Made by a program: the position numbers and the translations under genes. 64,000 nucleotides of DNA, from positions 13,119,280 to 13,183,279 of the forward strand of contig OY998177.1 in assembly GCA_963921935.1 (NCBI GenBank). Reading direction: 5' to 3'. The notes below the pieces were generated by a model, which made no database searches, was not told the DNA's origin, and saw only the letters and a list, made by a program, of their open reading frames with translations. The stretch's first letter is position 1. Every line of letters starts with the position of its first letter. Origin of the DNA: Galeruca laticollis. Taxonomy: Eukaryota > Arthropoda > Insecta > Coleoptera > Chrysomelidae. This document shows positions 1 through 10,763 of this stretch, piece after piece.

Positions 1-1172
1 CCTCGATATCCTCGCAATAGATTCCCCGTGCTTCTCTATGTTTTTGTCTAATGACTTTTTTATTCTCCTTGAGGTGAGACTTGTATGAGTTCCAATCCTC
101 TTTGAGTCTATTTATTTTAGCCTTATTAAAAGATTTCCTCTCCGTCCCCCTGAGCTGGTCAATATCATGGCACCACCACGGAGTGGAGGCTCCATCAAGA
201 TCTATCCGCCTGAGCTAGAAAGACATCTTGTAGGCATCAATTATGGAGTTTTGAATGGTTTCAGAATAAGTTTCCAAATCTCCCTTATTGTTAGACTCCT
301 CCCAGATCCTCTTTCAAACAGTGGACATATTTTGTCCTGTCCGTTTTCCTGAGGTCACGAGTCATTGTAGAGGTTGTGAGCGCCAGTTTGATTTCGAATT
401 TTATCCAGCGGTGGTCCGACATTGAGATATCGTCGGATACATGCCAGCCGGAGATTATATTCGAAGTGTTAATAGTGGATAGGGTAATATCTATTCGCGT
501 TTGACTACGAGAATTAATAAAAGTTGGTTCAGTACCTCTATTTAGAACACAAAGATTCTTGTTAGTTATATGGTCATAAAAAGACTTACCTCTAGTGTTA
601 ATATACTTGCTGCCCCAGCTTACGTGGTGTAAGTTTAAATCGCAGCCTATTAGCAGTTCAAGCTTCTGGGTGAGACAGTGTTCCACAAGGTCCTCCAACT
701 CCTTAATTGGTGGTGGTTTAGCTGCGTCTAAGGGGAGGTATGCGGATGCCAGTATTAACACTTTCATTTGACTTTTCTGTGCATATTCAACCTTCACTAC
801 CGTTAGGTCGGAGGACGAAAAATGCGTCAGTGCGTAGGTCTTAAAATTTCTAGGGATATATATGGCCGTCCTGCGTCACATCCAGGTGGCGGCATAGTGT
901 TGCCGAAGCCACCTTTTCGTGTTGAAGGTTGCACTGTATAAATCTTACATTTTCATTGTCCATCTCTGCTTGATGGTGGTGAGATGGGTATTTCTTTTAG
1001 GCCATCTCCACTTCCTCACTTGGAGGTGGGTTGACGTCGCCTGTATCCTGGCTTACAGCTGTTAGTTCTGCCAGGAGACTGGCGGTCGCCATCTTGGAGG
1101 ATGGTTCGACAGTCTCCGCAGAAGCAACAGCTTCTTGGGGTTCCTGGGATGGGAGAGGGGGATCCGTACTCG
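1..1172 (-). mobile_element. LINE with RNase H (I/LOA/R1 group), copy A, 5'-truncated
   Basis: This is a minus-strand copy of the same LINE family as the fuller copy at 10526-15260. Its lower end runs off the window at the start of the region between endonuclease and RT. Going up, it covers the apurinic-type endonuclease, the ORF1/ORF2 junction and the last codons of ORF1. Similarity to copy B stops near 1172 in the ORF1 tail, where the sequence switches into a DUF4371 coding fragment. The copy is therefore 5'-truncated, as is common for LINEs. Identity to copy B looks high by eye, but both have their own frameshifts. The clade is inferred from the RNase H in copy B. Confidence 0.85.
291..797 (-). 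pseudogene. LINE endonuclease domain (EEP family), partial
   Basis: The open frame encodes the C-terminal two thirds of an exonuclease-endonuclease-phosphatase domain, which nicks target DNA to prime reverse transcription. Visible motifs are LLIGCDLNLHH (the metal-binding D/N loop) and near the end SDHRWIKFE, the catalytic SDH motif. The N-terminal part continues upstream to about 965 in another frame, where it matches the start of ORF2 in copy B (at 12000). The frame breaks at 291, while nucleotide similarity to copy B continues down to base 1. It is a decayed copy; I do not expect a functional protein. Confidence 0.85.
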
Positions 1173-1174
1173 AT

Positions 1175-1547
1175 GACTCGATTACTAAATTTAAAAATTT
1201 TAATACATTGATAACTGTTTCCTCAAGTTCCTTCGCACCATGCCCAGTATTTTCAAGTCCACAAATATTTCCACAGGACATCCTTTATCTTCACATTATC
1301 TCAAAATTATTGTTAGTTGATCTTGGTGTGTTATTTCAGGTATTAAATCAACGAGTATCAAATTGTACTTATTCGCTGTAATTTGTTTCACAATTTCATT
1401 AGTGACACAATTCGACACAATGCTCAATATTTCGTGACATGTATCCTCCGATAAATATGAAGTTTTGTCCTTTCCCGAATTTACTCTTTCAGTTAAATGT
1501 TCTTTCAAAAATTGATCATATTCAGATAACAGCTTCAACAAACCCAA
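1175..1547 (-). pseudogene. DUF4371 fragment of a hAT/ZMYM1-like transposase gene
   Basis: The translation of 1547-1296 contains LLKLLSEYDQFLKEHL, then ILSIVSNCVTNEIV and LILVDLIPEITHQDQLTIIL. This order is characteristic of the DUF4371 domain found with TTF-type zinc fingers in ZMYM1-like proteins derived from hAT transposases. After a frameshift near 1290 the family resemblance continues (TGHGAKELEETVINVLKFLN) to about 1175, where LINE copy A begins. The matching N-terminal part lies at 4240-4951 on the same strand, so the two are probably halves of one gene separated by later insertions. Missing downstream are the rest of the domain and the dimerisation region. Confidence 0.7.
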
Positions 1548-1990
1548 ATAATCAACATTATGTTTTTTGCCAATTTATTCATGAGTTAGAGGTACCTAAA
1601 AGAGTTAACACAACCGTTGTTCATCACGTTTTGATGCCATAAAAGCACTAAAAAGTAGTTATATTTCGCTAAAAAAATGTTTTCCTAAAATATCAGCAGC
1701 ATCTCTCTCAGAAAAGCTTATGTGTTGCAAGAAAATTAAGCAACAAATGGGAAATAAAATTATTTTGAATATCGCTTTGAAATTTACAACGGTGCGGGTC
1801 ATAACGTAATTTTCCCCGGTCATCATGATCTCGGTTCCACGTCAAACGTTGTTGTCCTGCTATGCTAATGCTAATTATCTGGTAGTCAGAAACATTGTCA
1901 CGCGTACGATTCTTTGCAGCAATGTTATCCAGTGTTAAGAGTAAAAATGGTACTCCAATTTAATCGCCATTTGTTGCCTTGAAAAAATAT
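1548..1990. other. No recognised feature
   Basis: This stretch lies between the DUF4371 fragment and the gypsy fragment. The bases next to 1547 may still belong to the DUF4371 gene (minus-strand reading HNVDYLG joins the open frame), but beyond about 1640 I see no convincing coding sequence, repeat or RNA gene. Confidence 0.5.
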
Positions 1991-3770
1991 TATAATAATT
2001 TATGCACACTCCGACAACTCCCTCGACTCACTGACTTCTCGCTTGTCACCTTCTTCAAAATCACCCGCTCGTCCTAGCGGTGGTACTAGCCGGCCTTCGA
2101 CTATCTTAACATTCGGCCTTCCTGAAACAACAATGCCCTCATTAATAACAAATATCTCGCTGAACCGCCGCTCAGTAGTAACTGCTATCGCCGTCTCTGT
2201 TACCTTTACATTCGGTGTCAGTATCATACTCCAGGTAATTCAACTGTGGTGAAGCCTCAATGAACCTACAGCGATTGTCGCCTTAAAAAGCTTGAACACC
2301 TTTCAACGCCTCTATCACGAATCCTATAGGGTCCATCAAACTTGTTGAACAGCTTACCGCTGACACAAACACCTGCTATCTTGGTAGCTGCGTTACGCCA
2401 CAAGGCCAAATTACCAACCTTGCACAATACTGTCACCTTTCGTTGCTTATCATAACGCTACTTCATTCACCTAGCCTTTCTTGCATTATTTTGCCCCACT
2501 TCAGTCCGCCTCTCATGAATCACAACCGGTATGCTGCTATTTGTACTACACGCCACCGGGTCGGATTGAACGATCACCGTTATTGGCAACTCACCAGTTG
2601 CATCTATTGGAGACTCGTCTGCCTACGTCTCTCGTGATACGTCAGTCATGGTTTTTCTCTCTAGAAGCCGTGCACAACGCCGGAGTGCCTTCGCCTGATT
2701 ACACCGGAATATTTTTTTCCGGCCTCGCTTTGGAGCTCAGTTTACAGAGCCGTCACCCTGTTGGTCCGAGTCGGTGTAATTATTGAACTGTCTCACCTGG
2801 TTACCCTATTTATCTGCTGCCGACGTCGCAACGTTGACATTAAGATTCGCCATTTCGACACCCGGAACATCTGCCATATTCCTCGTACCACCACCCGTAC
2901 GTGACCGTACACCTGCTCCTTTACTTTCGTTAGCTAGCTGGCCAATCGGCTACTCGACCATGACTATGTGCAAACGTCAGGCTCGACGGATAGGAATGCG
3001 TGCCCGCGCTGTCCGTATTATTAAGGCCCCAGACATCAGACAGCATCTCGTCCGACCGGCCTTCTACTTCCGCCATTGAAGTTAATACTTCAACAATTGT
3101 TTCGATTTAGCCGTTCAACCTGACCGTTCGTCCTTGGTGTTGACACCGCATTCATGATGTGCTTTGCGCCTCTTTTAGCCAAATACACCTTCAATTGCTT
3201 ACTCGTAAACGCCTGATCGGATATCAGTCACCTAGGATAACTGAATTCGCCAAATATGTCATTCAGACGTACTATCGTTTCGTTTTCCTCTAAGGTTATC
3301 GTAGGCTTCGCCAGAACGAATTTAGTAAACTCATCCATTAACTCACAGTTTAGACAGCACTGTATTTCGCCACAAAACGCCTCATTCCAGGAAACTAGTA
3401 GGGTTCTGATATCCGTGCATAGCGCCTCTTGAACGCCGGATGACCAATTGCATCATGATGTTTCCTTAAAATGCAAAATCTTGCCATTGCAGGTACATGT
3501 AGTCTATCGCCTTCGGAGGTTCTACGATACAGATGCCCTTGAGCAATCCTGTAATTTTTCCTAATATCAGAATTAGCTGTTCCCGACTTTAACTTCAACA
3601 TCCTCACAAGTTCCTGAGCCTACGGATTTTGTAATTGAACTGAACCAATTGCTCTCATCAATTATTGAATCATTTACATTAACATTCCCAGGGAAATTTC
3701 TACTATGTGCATCGACATGTCGCATCCGATCACCCGGTCAGTATTCATACCGTGAAATGGCTGAAATAGA
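1991..3770 (-). pseudogene. Ty3/gypsy pol fragment: RNase H tail, integrase, C-terminal tail
   Basis: Read on the minus strand, the segment starts with DRMRHVDAHSR, the usual end of a gypsy RNase H. It continues with the integrase zinc-binding region (YRIAQGHLYRR, HHDAIGHPAFKRRYARI) and then the integrase core: MDEFTKFVLAKP, a SDQAFTSKQLKVYLAKRG stretch holding the second catalytic Asp, and TPRTNGQVERLNR holding the catalytic Glu. A tail with YDKQRK and KLFNKFDGPYRI follows, ending near 2000. Many stop codons and frameshifts interrupt it. No LTRs, gag or RT are visible on either side, so this is an old internal fragment. It separates the two halves of the ZMYM1-like gene. Confidence 0.85.
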
Positions 3771-4239
3771 TCGTTGTACATAAGTGAAATAGGCGTGTTC
3801 TACACCAGCTATACTGCGCAGAGTAGAAGTAGTTCATAAATATCAAAATGCCTCAAAATCCTCTAAAGTGAAAGTAAAATGACTAATGTTGTCGTTGAGT
3901 ATTAATTGTTAGAGTCAAAAGTCCAGCATAACTGTATTTTGTGTCACTTTTTAAGAAGAAAATAGAAAACGCTATTTAGCAACAAATGTCTACTGTCAAA
4001 AATGTCGATTGTCATCGTTGTTTAATTATCTATTTTTATAAATTTCTAATTAAAATCGAATTATACTCCATAAAAAGTAAATTCATACTATTTTATTTAA
4101 GTCATAGCTATGACATGGCTTCATTCTTTTATAGTGTTTGATACTAACAGCAGTGATCATTTCACCCCAACTACTCCAGAAATTCAGGAGTTAGCAATTC
4201 AATATATGTTGTTTTGTATTTAATTTAATGGTCGCAGAA
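3771..4239. other. No recognised feature
   Basis: AT-rich sequence between the gypsy fragment and the TTF-type fragment. I see no coding signal, RNA gene or clear repeat; it may be intron or spacer of the broken ZMYM1-like gene. Confidence 0.5.
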
Positions 4240-4951
4240 AAAGTATAGTCTAAAACACAGGTGGATTTCACAATTCTTTACTTGTTGAATCGTTTTCGTC
4301 GCCTACGGCTCGGGAAACAAATATTTCTACTTGTGTAGAGTTTTGTTTATTCCACCCTTGATATAGATACTTTTCAGTGCTTTCTGAATAAATAGCCCAA
4401 TCTCGCCGAACTAAAGCTCCATTGACTAATTTCTTATACAATAAATGCCTAGTAGCATACCTATTATGACCACCAATATTTTTTTTGAGATTGAAAAGTC
4501 CATTGTGATATTTTGTGGAAACCTACTTTCTAATAGTAATAATTATATGTAATTATTACTATCATTCCCTGATGCCGGAACATCCATACTTTCAAAATCT
4601 GATTCTGGATCTGCAAACAAAAGAAAATATTTCTATTCAACTATATAATTATTTGTAGCAACTATGAGGTTGACATTTATTGACTCACTTGTAGTCGCAT
4701 CAATTGAATCTATCTGCTCGTCTTCATCAGCGATAGTGGTACTTAATTCCTCCCTGTCATTGGTTTATTTTCCTAACTCTGATGTCTCAGTTGAAGCTGA
4801 GGCCACCAATTACAAAATTTATTTATGATTTCATCGCTACTATGTCCAGATTGGTTATTTACAATTTTATCTTCTCGGTTTCGTATTGTCTTTCTTGCTT
4901 TTCATATTTTCTTTTACGTTAAAAAGATCCCGGTAACTTTCGGTCTTCCAT
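4240..4951 (-). pseudogene. TTF-type zinc finger N-terminus of a ZMYM1-like (hAT) gene
   Basis: A minus-strand ATG at 4949-4951 opens MEDRKLPGSF followed by a basic KRKYEKQERQYE stretch, resembling the charged N-terminus of ZMYM1/TTF-type proteins. Acidic sequence follows (TIADEDEQIDSIDATTS). A plausible intron ends in a pyrimidine-rich tract and CAG before DPESDFESMDVPASG. Lower down, KNIGGHNRYATRHLLYKKL then VRRDWAIYSES matches the segment before the cysteines of TTF zinc fingers. Several frameshifts are present. The DUF4371 half of such a protein is found at 1175-1547. Nucleic-acid binding is a family expectation, not something seen here. Confidence 0.6.
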
Positions 4952-4999
4952 TTTCTATTGGGTATATATCTACATTTCATAATAAGATTGATTACTGAA

Positions 5000-7900
5000 A
5001 TATAATAATAATCTTTATTCAGCTCATGTTATACATATATATACATAAATCTCTTGTTGTACAATATTATATATGGAACATCAATGTAATACGTATGCGA
5101 CATGGTAGCCTATTTATGACCTCACGGTTGCGCATAGGCTGCTGAATTGCTTACTTTTACTGAAAATGATTCAAATATATAATGTCCTGGAATAAATTGA
5201 TTCTCCAAAAGTACACAAAACAATATTTCACTTAATTTATAAACAATAGTAGGATAACAAATATATACACATACATACACACATATTATGTTATTATGTT
5301 TGCATGTTTTTTTCACGTTTCTTTCTAAATAAACAATTATATACATACACACACTCACACATATACATATAGCAATGAATCCATTGAATTTCTTACTTCT
5401 AAATTTCATAATTCTATCACATTTTACCGAAATCTCCTCACACATTATTCAATCAATGCTCTCAAAGCTTTCCTGTCACCATTTACAATATATTTTTTCA
5501 TTAATATTTTAATTAATTGAGGGGAGTTTACGGAATACAAAATAAATCTTATACATTTCCGGAAGGTGATTAAATATTTTTCCACTTAGGTACAAATAAT
5601 ATCTTTGTGATACTGATTCACTTACAAAGTGAGTATATACTGTGCCTGTTTCTTTACCTCTTGTTTGATAGTTATATGTCTTTTTTTGTAATATATCTTT
5701 ATGTTTGTAAGTGTACATTAAAATTGCATAAACATATAATTGTCTGACATCCGTAATATTGGTTTCATCATACAATAAATCCGTTGGATACCTAATTTTT
5801 TTATTGAATATTATTTTCAGTAATCTCTTTTGAAAAATTTCCAGTTTATTTAAATGGTTCTTTGTGGTAGCCCCCCAGCAGATGATGGAGTATTGAAGTT
5901 TGGTTTGAACAAGTGTGTAGTAAATAGTTCTAAGGTGAATAACGCTCAATGTTTTTTTGAGAAATTTAAATTTAAAAAGCAACATCCTTAAGGTGTAGGT
6001 TAAATTATCTATATGCTTATCCCACCGTAAGTGAGAGTCGAGAGTAACACCCAAGTATTTTATATAACTTTGTCTTTGAAGAGTAATTTCCTGATCGTTA
6101 TAAGTGACATTGAGTTCATTAAAATTTGGTAATCTGTTATTATAGCTGGCAAAAGTCAAAAAAAATGATTTATTATAATTTATAGTAAGTTTTTTATGAT
6201 TACACCAATCTATAATTTTTTTTAAGTCATTTTCTGTTTTATACTTTAGTTCTTCCCAAGTATCTGCTTCATAGAAAACAGCCGTGTCATCAGCAAAACT
6301 CACAATTTGGCCAGTAGTCGGTTGAATATACAAATTATTCACGTAAATTGAAAATAGTATAGGACCAAGGACTGTCCCTTGTGGTACACCAGTTGTGATT
6401 AGTTTGCTTCTGCTAAGCTGATCTTTTACTTTCACTTGTTGATATCGGTTTTTTAGATAGTCTCCGAAAAGTTTTAATGCCATTCCTCGTATCCCTGCAT
6501 CCTCCAAAGCCAGCAATAACTGTTCGTGATGTATAGTATCGAAGGCCTTGGCTAAATCCAGGAAAATGGTTAAGTTTGGCTTATTAAGATCCACCGAGTG
6601 ATAAATTTTTTTAGTTAATTCTAGAATTGCATCAGTTGTAGAGAGTCCCTCTCGAAATCCAAATTATTTTGTAGAAATTATATTATATTTTTTAAGATAT
6701 TCTTGTAATCTCAAATTTAGAGCTTTCTCTACCACTTTTGCGAAAGTTGTTATTAAGGATATCGGTCTATAATTTGTCACCATTGTCTTATTGCCTTTTT
6801 TAAATATTGGTATCACTAAAGATCTCTTGAGTTCAGTGGGAAATTCTCCTTGTAGAAATATTTCATTAACTAAGTGGGTCAAGAGTGGGGTGAATATGTC
6901 TGAATTCTCTTTTATTAATTCTGTTTGTATATTATCTATTCCGGACGATTTCTTGTTTGCTAGTGAGTTTATTATGTTTTCGATTTCTATATTTGTTAAA
7001 GGCAACAGAACAATTGAATTTTTCTGAGCATATCTCCTAGGTTGAGGCGTGTTTGGTGGGCTTATGCTTTTTGTAAGAGTAATGCCTACTTCAGTAAAGT
7101 AATTGTTAAATGTTTCTGCTAGATCTTTAGCCTCTGTTACCATACGGCCCTCATCAGTATGTATTTCTTTTATGTCATCGTTATTGTTTTTAGCTTTATT
7201 TTGTAACTGATTGATAATTTTCCATAGTCCTTTTGAGTTTCCTGAATTTTCATTTATTTGTTTGGTATAGTAATCTTTTTTAGCTTTTCTCAAAACTCTA
7301 TCAGTTAATGCTCTGTAATTTAAATACGCTTCCTTTTTTTCTATGTTCTCCAAATCTTTTTTATAAACATGATGAAGTCTGTTTCTTTCTGTAATTGAAT
7401 TAATAATACCTTTGGTTACCCATTGTTGCCTCTTAATATATTTCTTATTTTCTTTAACATCTTTTGTATTTTTACTTATATATTTATTTACCACATTTAT
7501 TAAATAGCTAACTTTTCCGTTTAAATTATTTATGTTATAAAAGGCTTCCCATCTATGACTCTGAATGTCTTCTTGTAGCTTTTTATTATCAATATTTTTG
7601 AAAAATAACTTTTTTACGGTTGTCTCAGCTTGTAAAGGAAGATATGCCATTGTAGCCTTGTGGTCTGTAATATTGGTATCATATGTAGCTGCCATATATT
7701 CATCTATCGTATTCGAACTATAAAATATATGATCTATGCAACTTTTCGATGTTCCCTGTATTCTTGTATATTTGTTTATTAACGATGAGAAGTCATATTC
7801 ACTCAATACATCCAGATATGCAGAAACTAGATCAGTTTAGTGTTTAATATTTATATTAAAATCTCCTAAAATCAAGTGTTTCGGAATGTTTAAATTGTTC

Positions 7901-8200
7901 TTAGTGTCTTCAAGATATGTCCACAACTCATCAACAAATGCTTCTTCCTTTATCGGTGGCAGTTTATACAGAGATGTAATTAAAAGTTTATTTTTACTAG
8001 ACAATTTAATTATAGTTTGTACTGCTTTGCACAATCCTATTTGTACTATATTATAATCATAAATTTTGTTACTTTTTATATAAACCATATAAATAATATA
8101 ACAATCAACGACACCTCCAACAATCACTCTTACCTTCTTATTGGAGTATAATTTAATTTCAAGAAATTCTTGATCACAAATTGGCTAGTGACAACCACAA
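5000..8200 (-). mobile_element. CR1/L2-like non-LTR retrotransposon
   Basis: A minus-strand LINE with endonuclease and RT but no RNase H. Its 3' end is placed near 5000, where the sequence ends in AATAAAG followed by an ATT repeat, a typical LINE tail. The 3' UTR runs from 5508 to about 5000. The 5' end is not defined: coding similarity fades above 8170 and the element is probably 5'-truncated in the endonuclease. The clade (CR1/L2/Daphne-like) is inferred from RT style and the lack of RNase H. Confidence 0.8.
5509..8127 (-). pseudogene. LINE ORF2 (endonuclease-RT) with two in-frame stops
   Basis: One continuous reading frame of about 870 codons, broken only by TAA codons at 7837-7839 and 6664-6666; I checked that the pieces stay in phase. 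Domains in order: endonuclease remnant (LILGDFNINIK, then CIDHIFYSS and ITDHKATMAYLP), a basic linker, and RT fingers (LKRSLVIPIFKKGNK, NYRPISLITTFAKVVEK). The palm follows, with FLDLAKAFDTIHHE, TGVPQGTVLGPILFS and the FADDTAVF catalytic box, then the thumb and a C-terminal region ending at 5509. Each stop is one substitution from a sense codon. This is one of the better preserved LINE frames in the window, but the copy cannot make full-length protein. Confidence 0.85.
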
Positions 8201-8436
8201 CATAAACAACAAAACAACTATATTCTGCTAATTCTGAAATGAAACTGAATTACTGATTACTGTACTACTCATGAACACATAAAGAAAACAGGAATATCAA
8301 ATATATTTTATATATAAATATATGAGAGATAAAATTAAAGTAGTAATTCACAAAAAATACCAAGAACAAAAACGTAAATTATCAACCAACAAACCAGTAT
8401 CAAAAAACCAACAAACCAAATTCTTAGAATATACAT

Positions 8437-8640
8437 TTTTATTTTTCCGCCCAACCTATGTAATATGCGAGAAAAGTATTGGTATACCCCAAAAAAAGTT
8501 GGAATTTTGAATTTTTTGTTGAGTTATTTTCACGTTTTCCATCAACAACAACACGAAAAAACGGTTTTTAGAAAAAAAATCCTGTGTGTATGTCGTCGTC
8601 GTCGTTGTCGTCGGCCACTTTTCGTAACATAGTCATAGAC
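8437..8640 (+). repeat. Left block of the satellite-bearing unit
   Basis: This block begins TTTTTCCGCCCAACC and ends in a GTC/GTT-rich run before CGGCC. It is present in reverse complement at 42990-43200, where it also adjoins 175-bp satellite monomers. Between the two copies only scattered substitutions are visible, while the outer flanks differ. It therefore behaves as one end of a defined repeat unit rather than random satellite flank. Confidence 0.7.
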
Positions 8641-9325
8641 ATGTCACAGATGAACCCTATTGATTTTCAGCTCACCAGAGCCAGTCCAACGGTTGCTATG
8701 GTACTTGAAGTACGATATTTCGTCATTTTTTGAGAAATTTCAGTTTGTTAGCACGATACAGCTTCAGGAGTTCAACAAGTCAACAATTTTATGATTTAAT
8801 ATTATTCAGGACATCTCACTGATGAACCCTATTGATTTTCAGCTCACCAGAACCAATACAACAGGTGCTACAGCACTTTAAGTACGATATTTTTGTCATT
8901 TTTGGAGAAGTATCAGTTTGTTAGCACGATACATCCTCCGGAGTATATACAAGTCACCAATTTTATGATCGGATATTATTCAGAGCGTCTCAAGTCTCAA
9001 TTTTTTATCATTTTTGGAGAATTTTCAGTTTCTGTGTACGATACAGCCTCCAGATAGTATACGATTGATCAATTTTATGATTGAATATCATTCAAGCTGT
9101 CTCACGGATGTACGCTTTTGATTTTCAGTTGACTAGAGCGAGTACAGCTGGTCCTATAAATCCAGATATACTGAATTTTTGGTTATTTTTGGAGAAATTT
9201 CGGTTTGTTAGCACTATACATCCCCGAAGTGTATACTAGTAACACTTTTATGATAGAATATTATTCATTCGGGGCCACAGTTACGGAAAAGTTAGTTTTA
9301 AACCTTAGAACCGTTTATTTAATAG
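8641..9325 (+). repeat. 175-bp satellite array with shared right boundary
   Basis: Degenerate tandem monomers recur here; ACAGATGAAC-type landmarks at 8646 and 8818 are 172 bp apart. The array is recognised by repeated TTTTCAGCTCACCAGA and GTTTGTTAGCACGATAC segments. It ends in GGAAAAGTTAGTTTTAAAC, a boundary motif also found at the ends of the arrays near 45475 and 52885. Downstream lies the coding region of PLE-1. Confidence 0.75.
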
Positions 9326-9332
9326 ATTCATC

Positions 9333-10525
9333 AATCTTTCTGATTCAATTTTTTTAGATAAAGAAGTTCAATTATTACAAAAAAGTCTTAAACATAATAT
9401 TCAACCCACATGTTCATTCGATAACTTCAACAAACTAGGTATAGAAACAGAAATTAACTTATATAATTTTCCAAATAATTCTAATCTAAAACATAAAGCT
9501 TCTGAAATTATTAAAAAAGAATTTGTCGAGTTTAACAAACCCAACTTAGATTTATCAGTCGCTACTTCAATTCAACAAAAATCAAAGTCAAATGGTCTTA
9601 TTTTCACAAAAGCAAATACGGTAATCTCATTACCTAAAGATTATATATTAAAACCCAATAATTGTATTCAGGCAAGCAATTTTGAGACACTTAAAAAATA
9701 ACCCAACCAATAATTTTCAGAAAGAAATATAATTAGCAGTAGATAACGCTAAATCAATAATTAACGGTAGAGAAACATATAAATTATTTTTATCCAATCC
9801 GCAACACCCTGAACTTTATTCATTAATTAAACTCCATAAAGAGGGGTACCCAATCGGACCAGTTGTTTCTTATTTCACAACACCTTCATTCAAAATTTCA
9901 AAGATTCTTATAGATGTCATTTCTAAATATTGTTCATTCAAACCTCGATTTTCAGTTAAAAACTCAACGGAATTAATTTATAATATTCAAGATATAGTAC
10001 TACCCCATAATTTTAAATTCATATCGTTCGATGTAACAAATCTATTTCCTAGTATACCTCCTAAAGAAACTATATCTCTTGTTGATAACTAGCTCACATA
10101 CAATAATGTTAATCCTATGATTCACTCTGATATCATTACTTTATTAAAAGTGTGTTTGAATCAAAATTATCTTCATTTTAATGGAGAGGTTTATAGCAGT
10201 AAAGATGGTTAGATTATTAGCAACCCCCTCAGCCCCACACTAGCAGAAATTTTCATGGATAATGTAGAAAAAATAATTCATAAACACCCCCTCAGTAAAA
10301 AATGTATGTACTTGTCACCAATATGTGGATGACATTTTAAGTAGCTTCACTAGTACAAATAGACAATTGGACAGCTTCATTACTAAAATAAACTCAATTC
10401 ACAGTAATATCAAATTTACCGTAGAGCTTGAACAAAATAAGTCTATAAACTTTTTAGACCTTACAATTTCAAATAAAAATCATAAAGTTGATTTTTCTAT
10501 ATTTCATAAAGCATCACATACAGAT
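9333..10525 (+). pseudogene. PLE-1 reverse transcriptase
   Basis: Read across frames, the segment shows the Penelope-type order. A helical N-terminus (EVQLLQKSLKHNIQPT) is followed by the PVVSYFTTPSFKISK region, palm motif A (FKFISFDVTNLFPSIPP) and a motif-B-like segment, where the expected glycines are broken by a stop. The catalytic YVDDIL follows at about 10325, then KFTVELEQNKSINFLDLTIS. PLE RTs are related to telomerase RT and prime on exposed 3' ends. At least three stops and several frameshifts are present. The frame is cut at 10525 by LINE copy B in the residues just after FHKASHTD. Confidence 0.85.
10513..10525 (+). repeat. Target-site duplication of LINE copy B, 5' side
   Basis: ATCACATACAGAT at 10513-10525 is repeated exactly at 15261-15273. 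Removing the 4,735 bp between them plus one copy rejoins the PLE-1 coding sequence, which confirms the insertion limits. Confidence 0.93.
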
Positions 10526-10763
10526 GGCGGGGTTGGTTGTAAGTTGGCCATTGCTTTGTAGTTGGTTTGCTTATTTGCTTGCTTGAGCTTGCTTGTCTGC
10601 TTGTAGGTAACTTTCTGCAGCCCAATGGAGAAATGCAACCATCGAGTGTCTGCCTCCTCGTGGCACCGCTGGATACGTTAGCACTGTTGATCATCAGTGA
10701 CAGCAGTGTGGACCAACCAAATGCCGCTCCAACAACCCAAGCTAAGGTGTGAGGAACGTGCCG

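Noticed and set aside
1031..1381. Plus-strand frame of 116 codons
   Set aside because: It is the antisense shadow of the LINE ORF1 tail and DUF4371 fragment on the minus strand.
8322..8510. Open frame of 62 codons upstream of the satellite
   Set aside because: Its second half lies in the repeat block that recurs at 43000-43200, where it is not open; the composition is lysine-rich by AT bias only.
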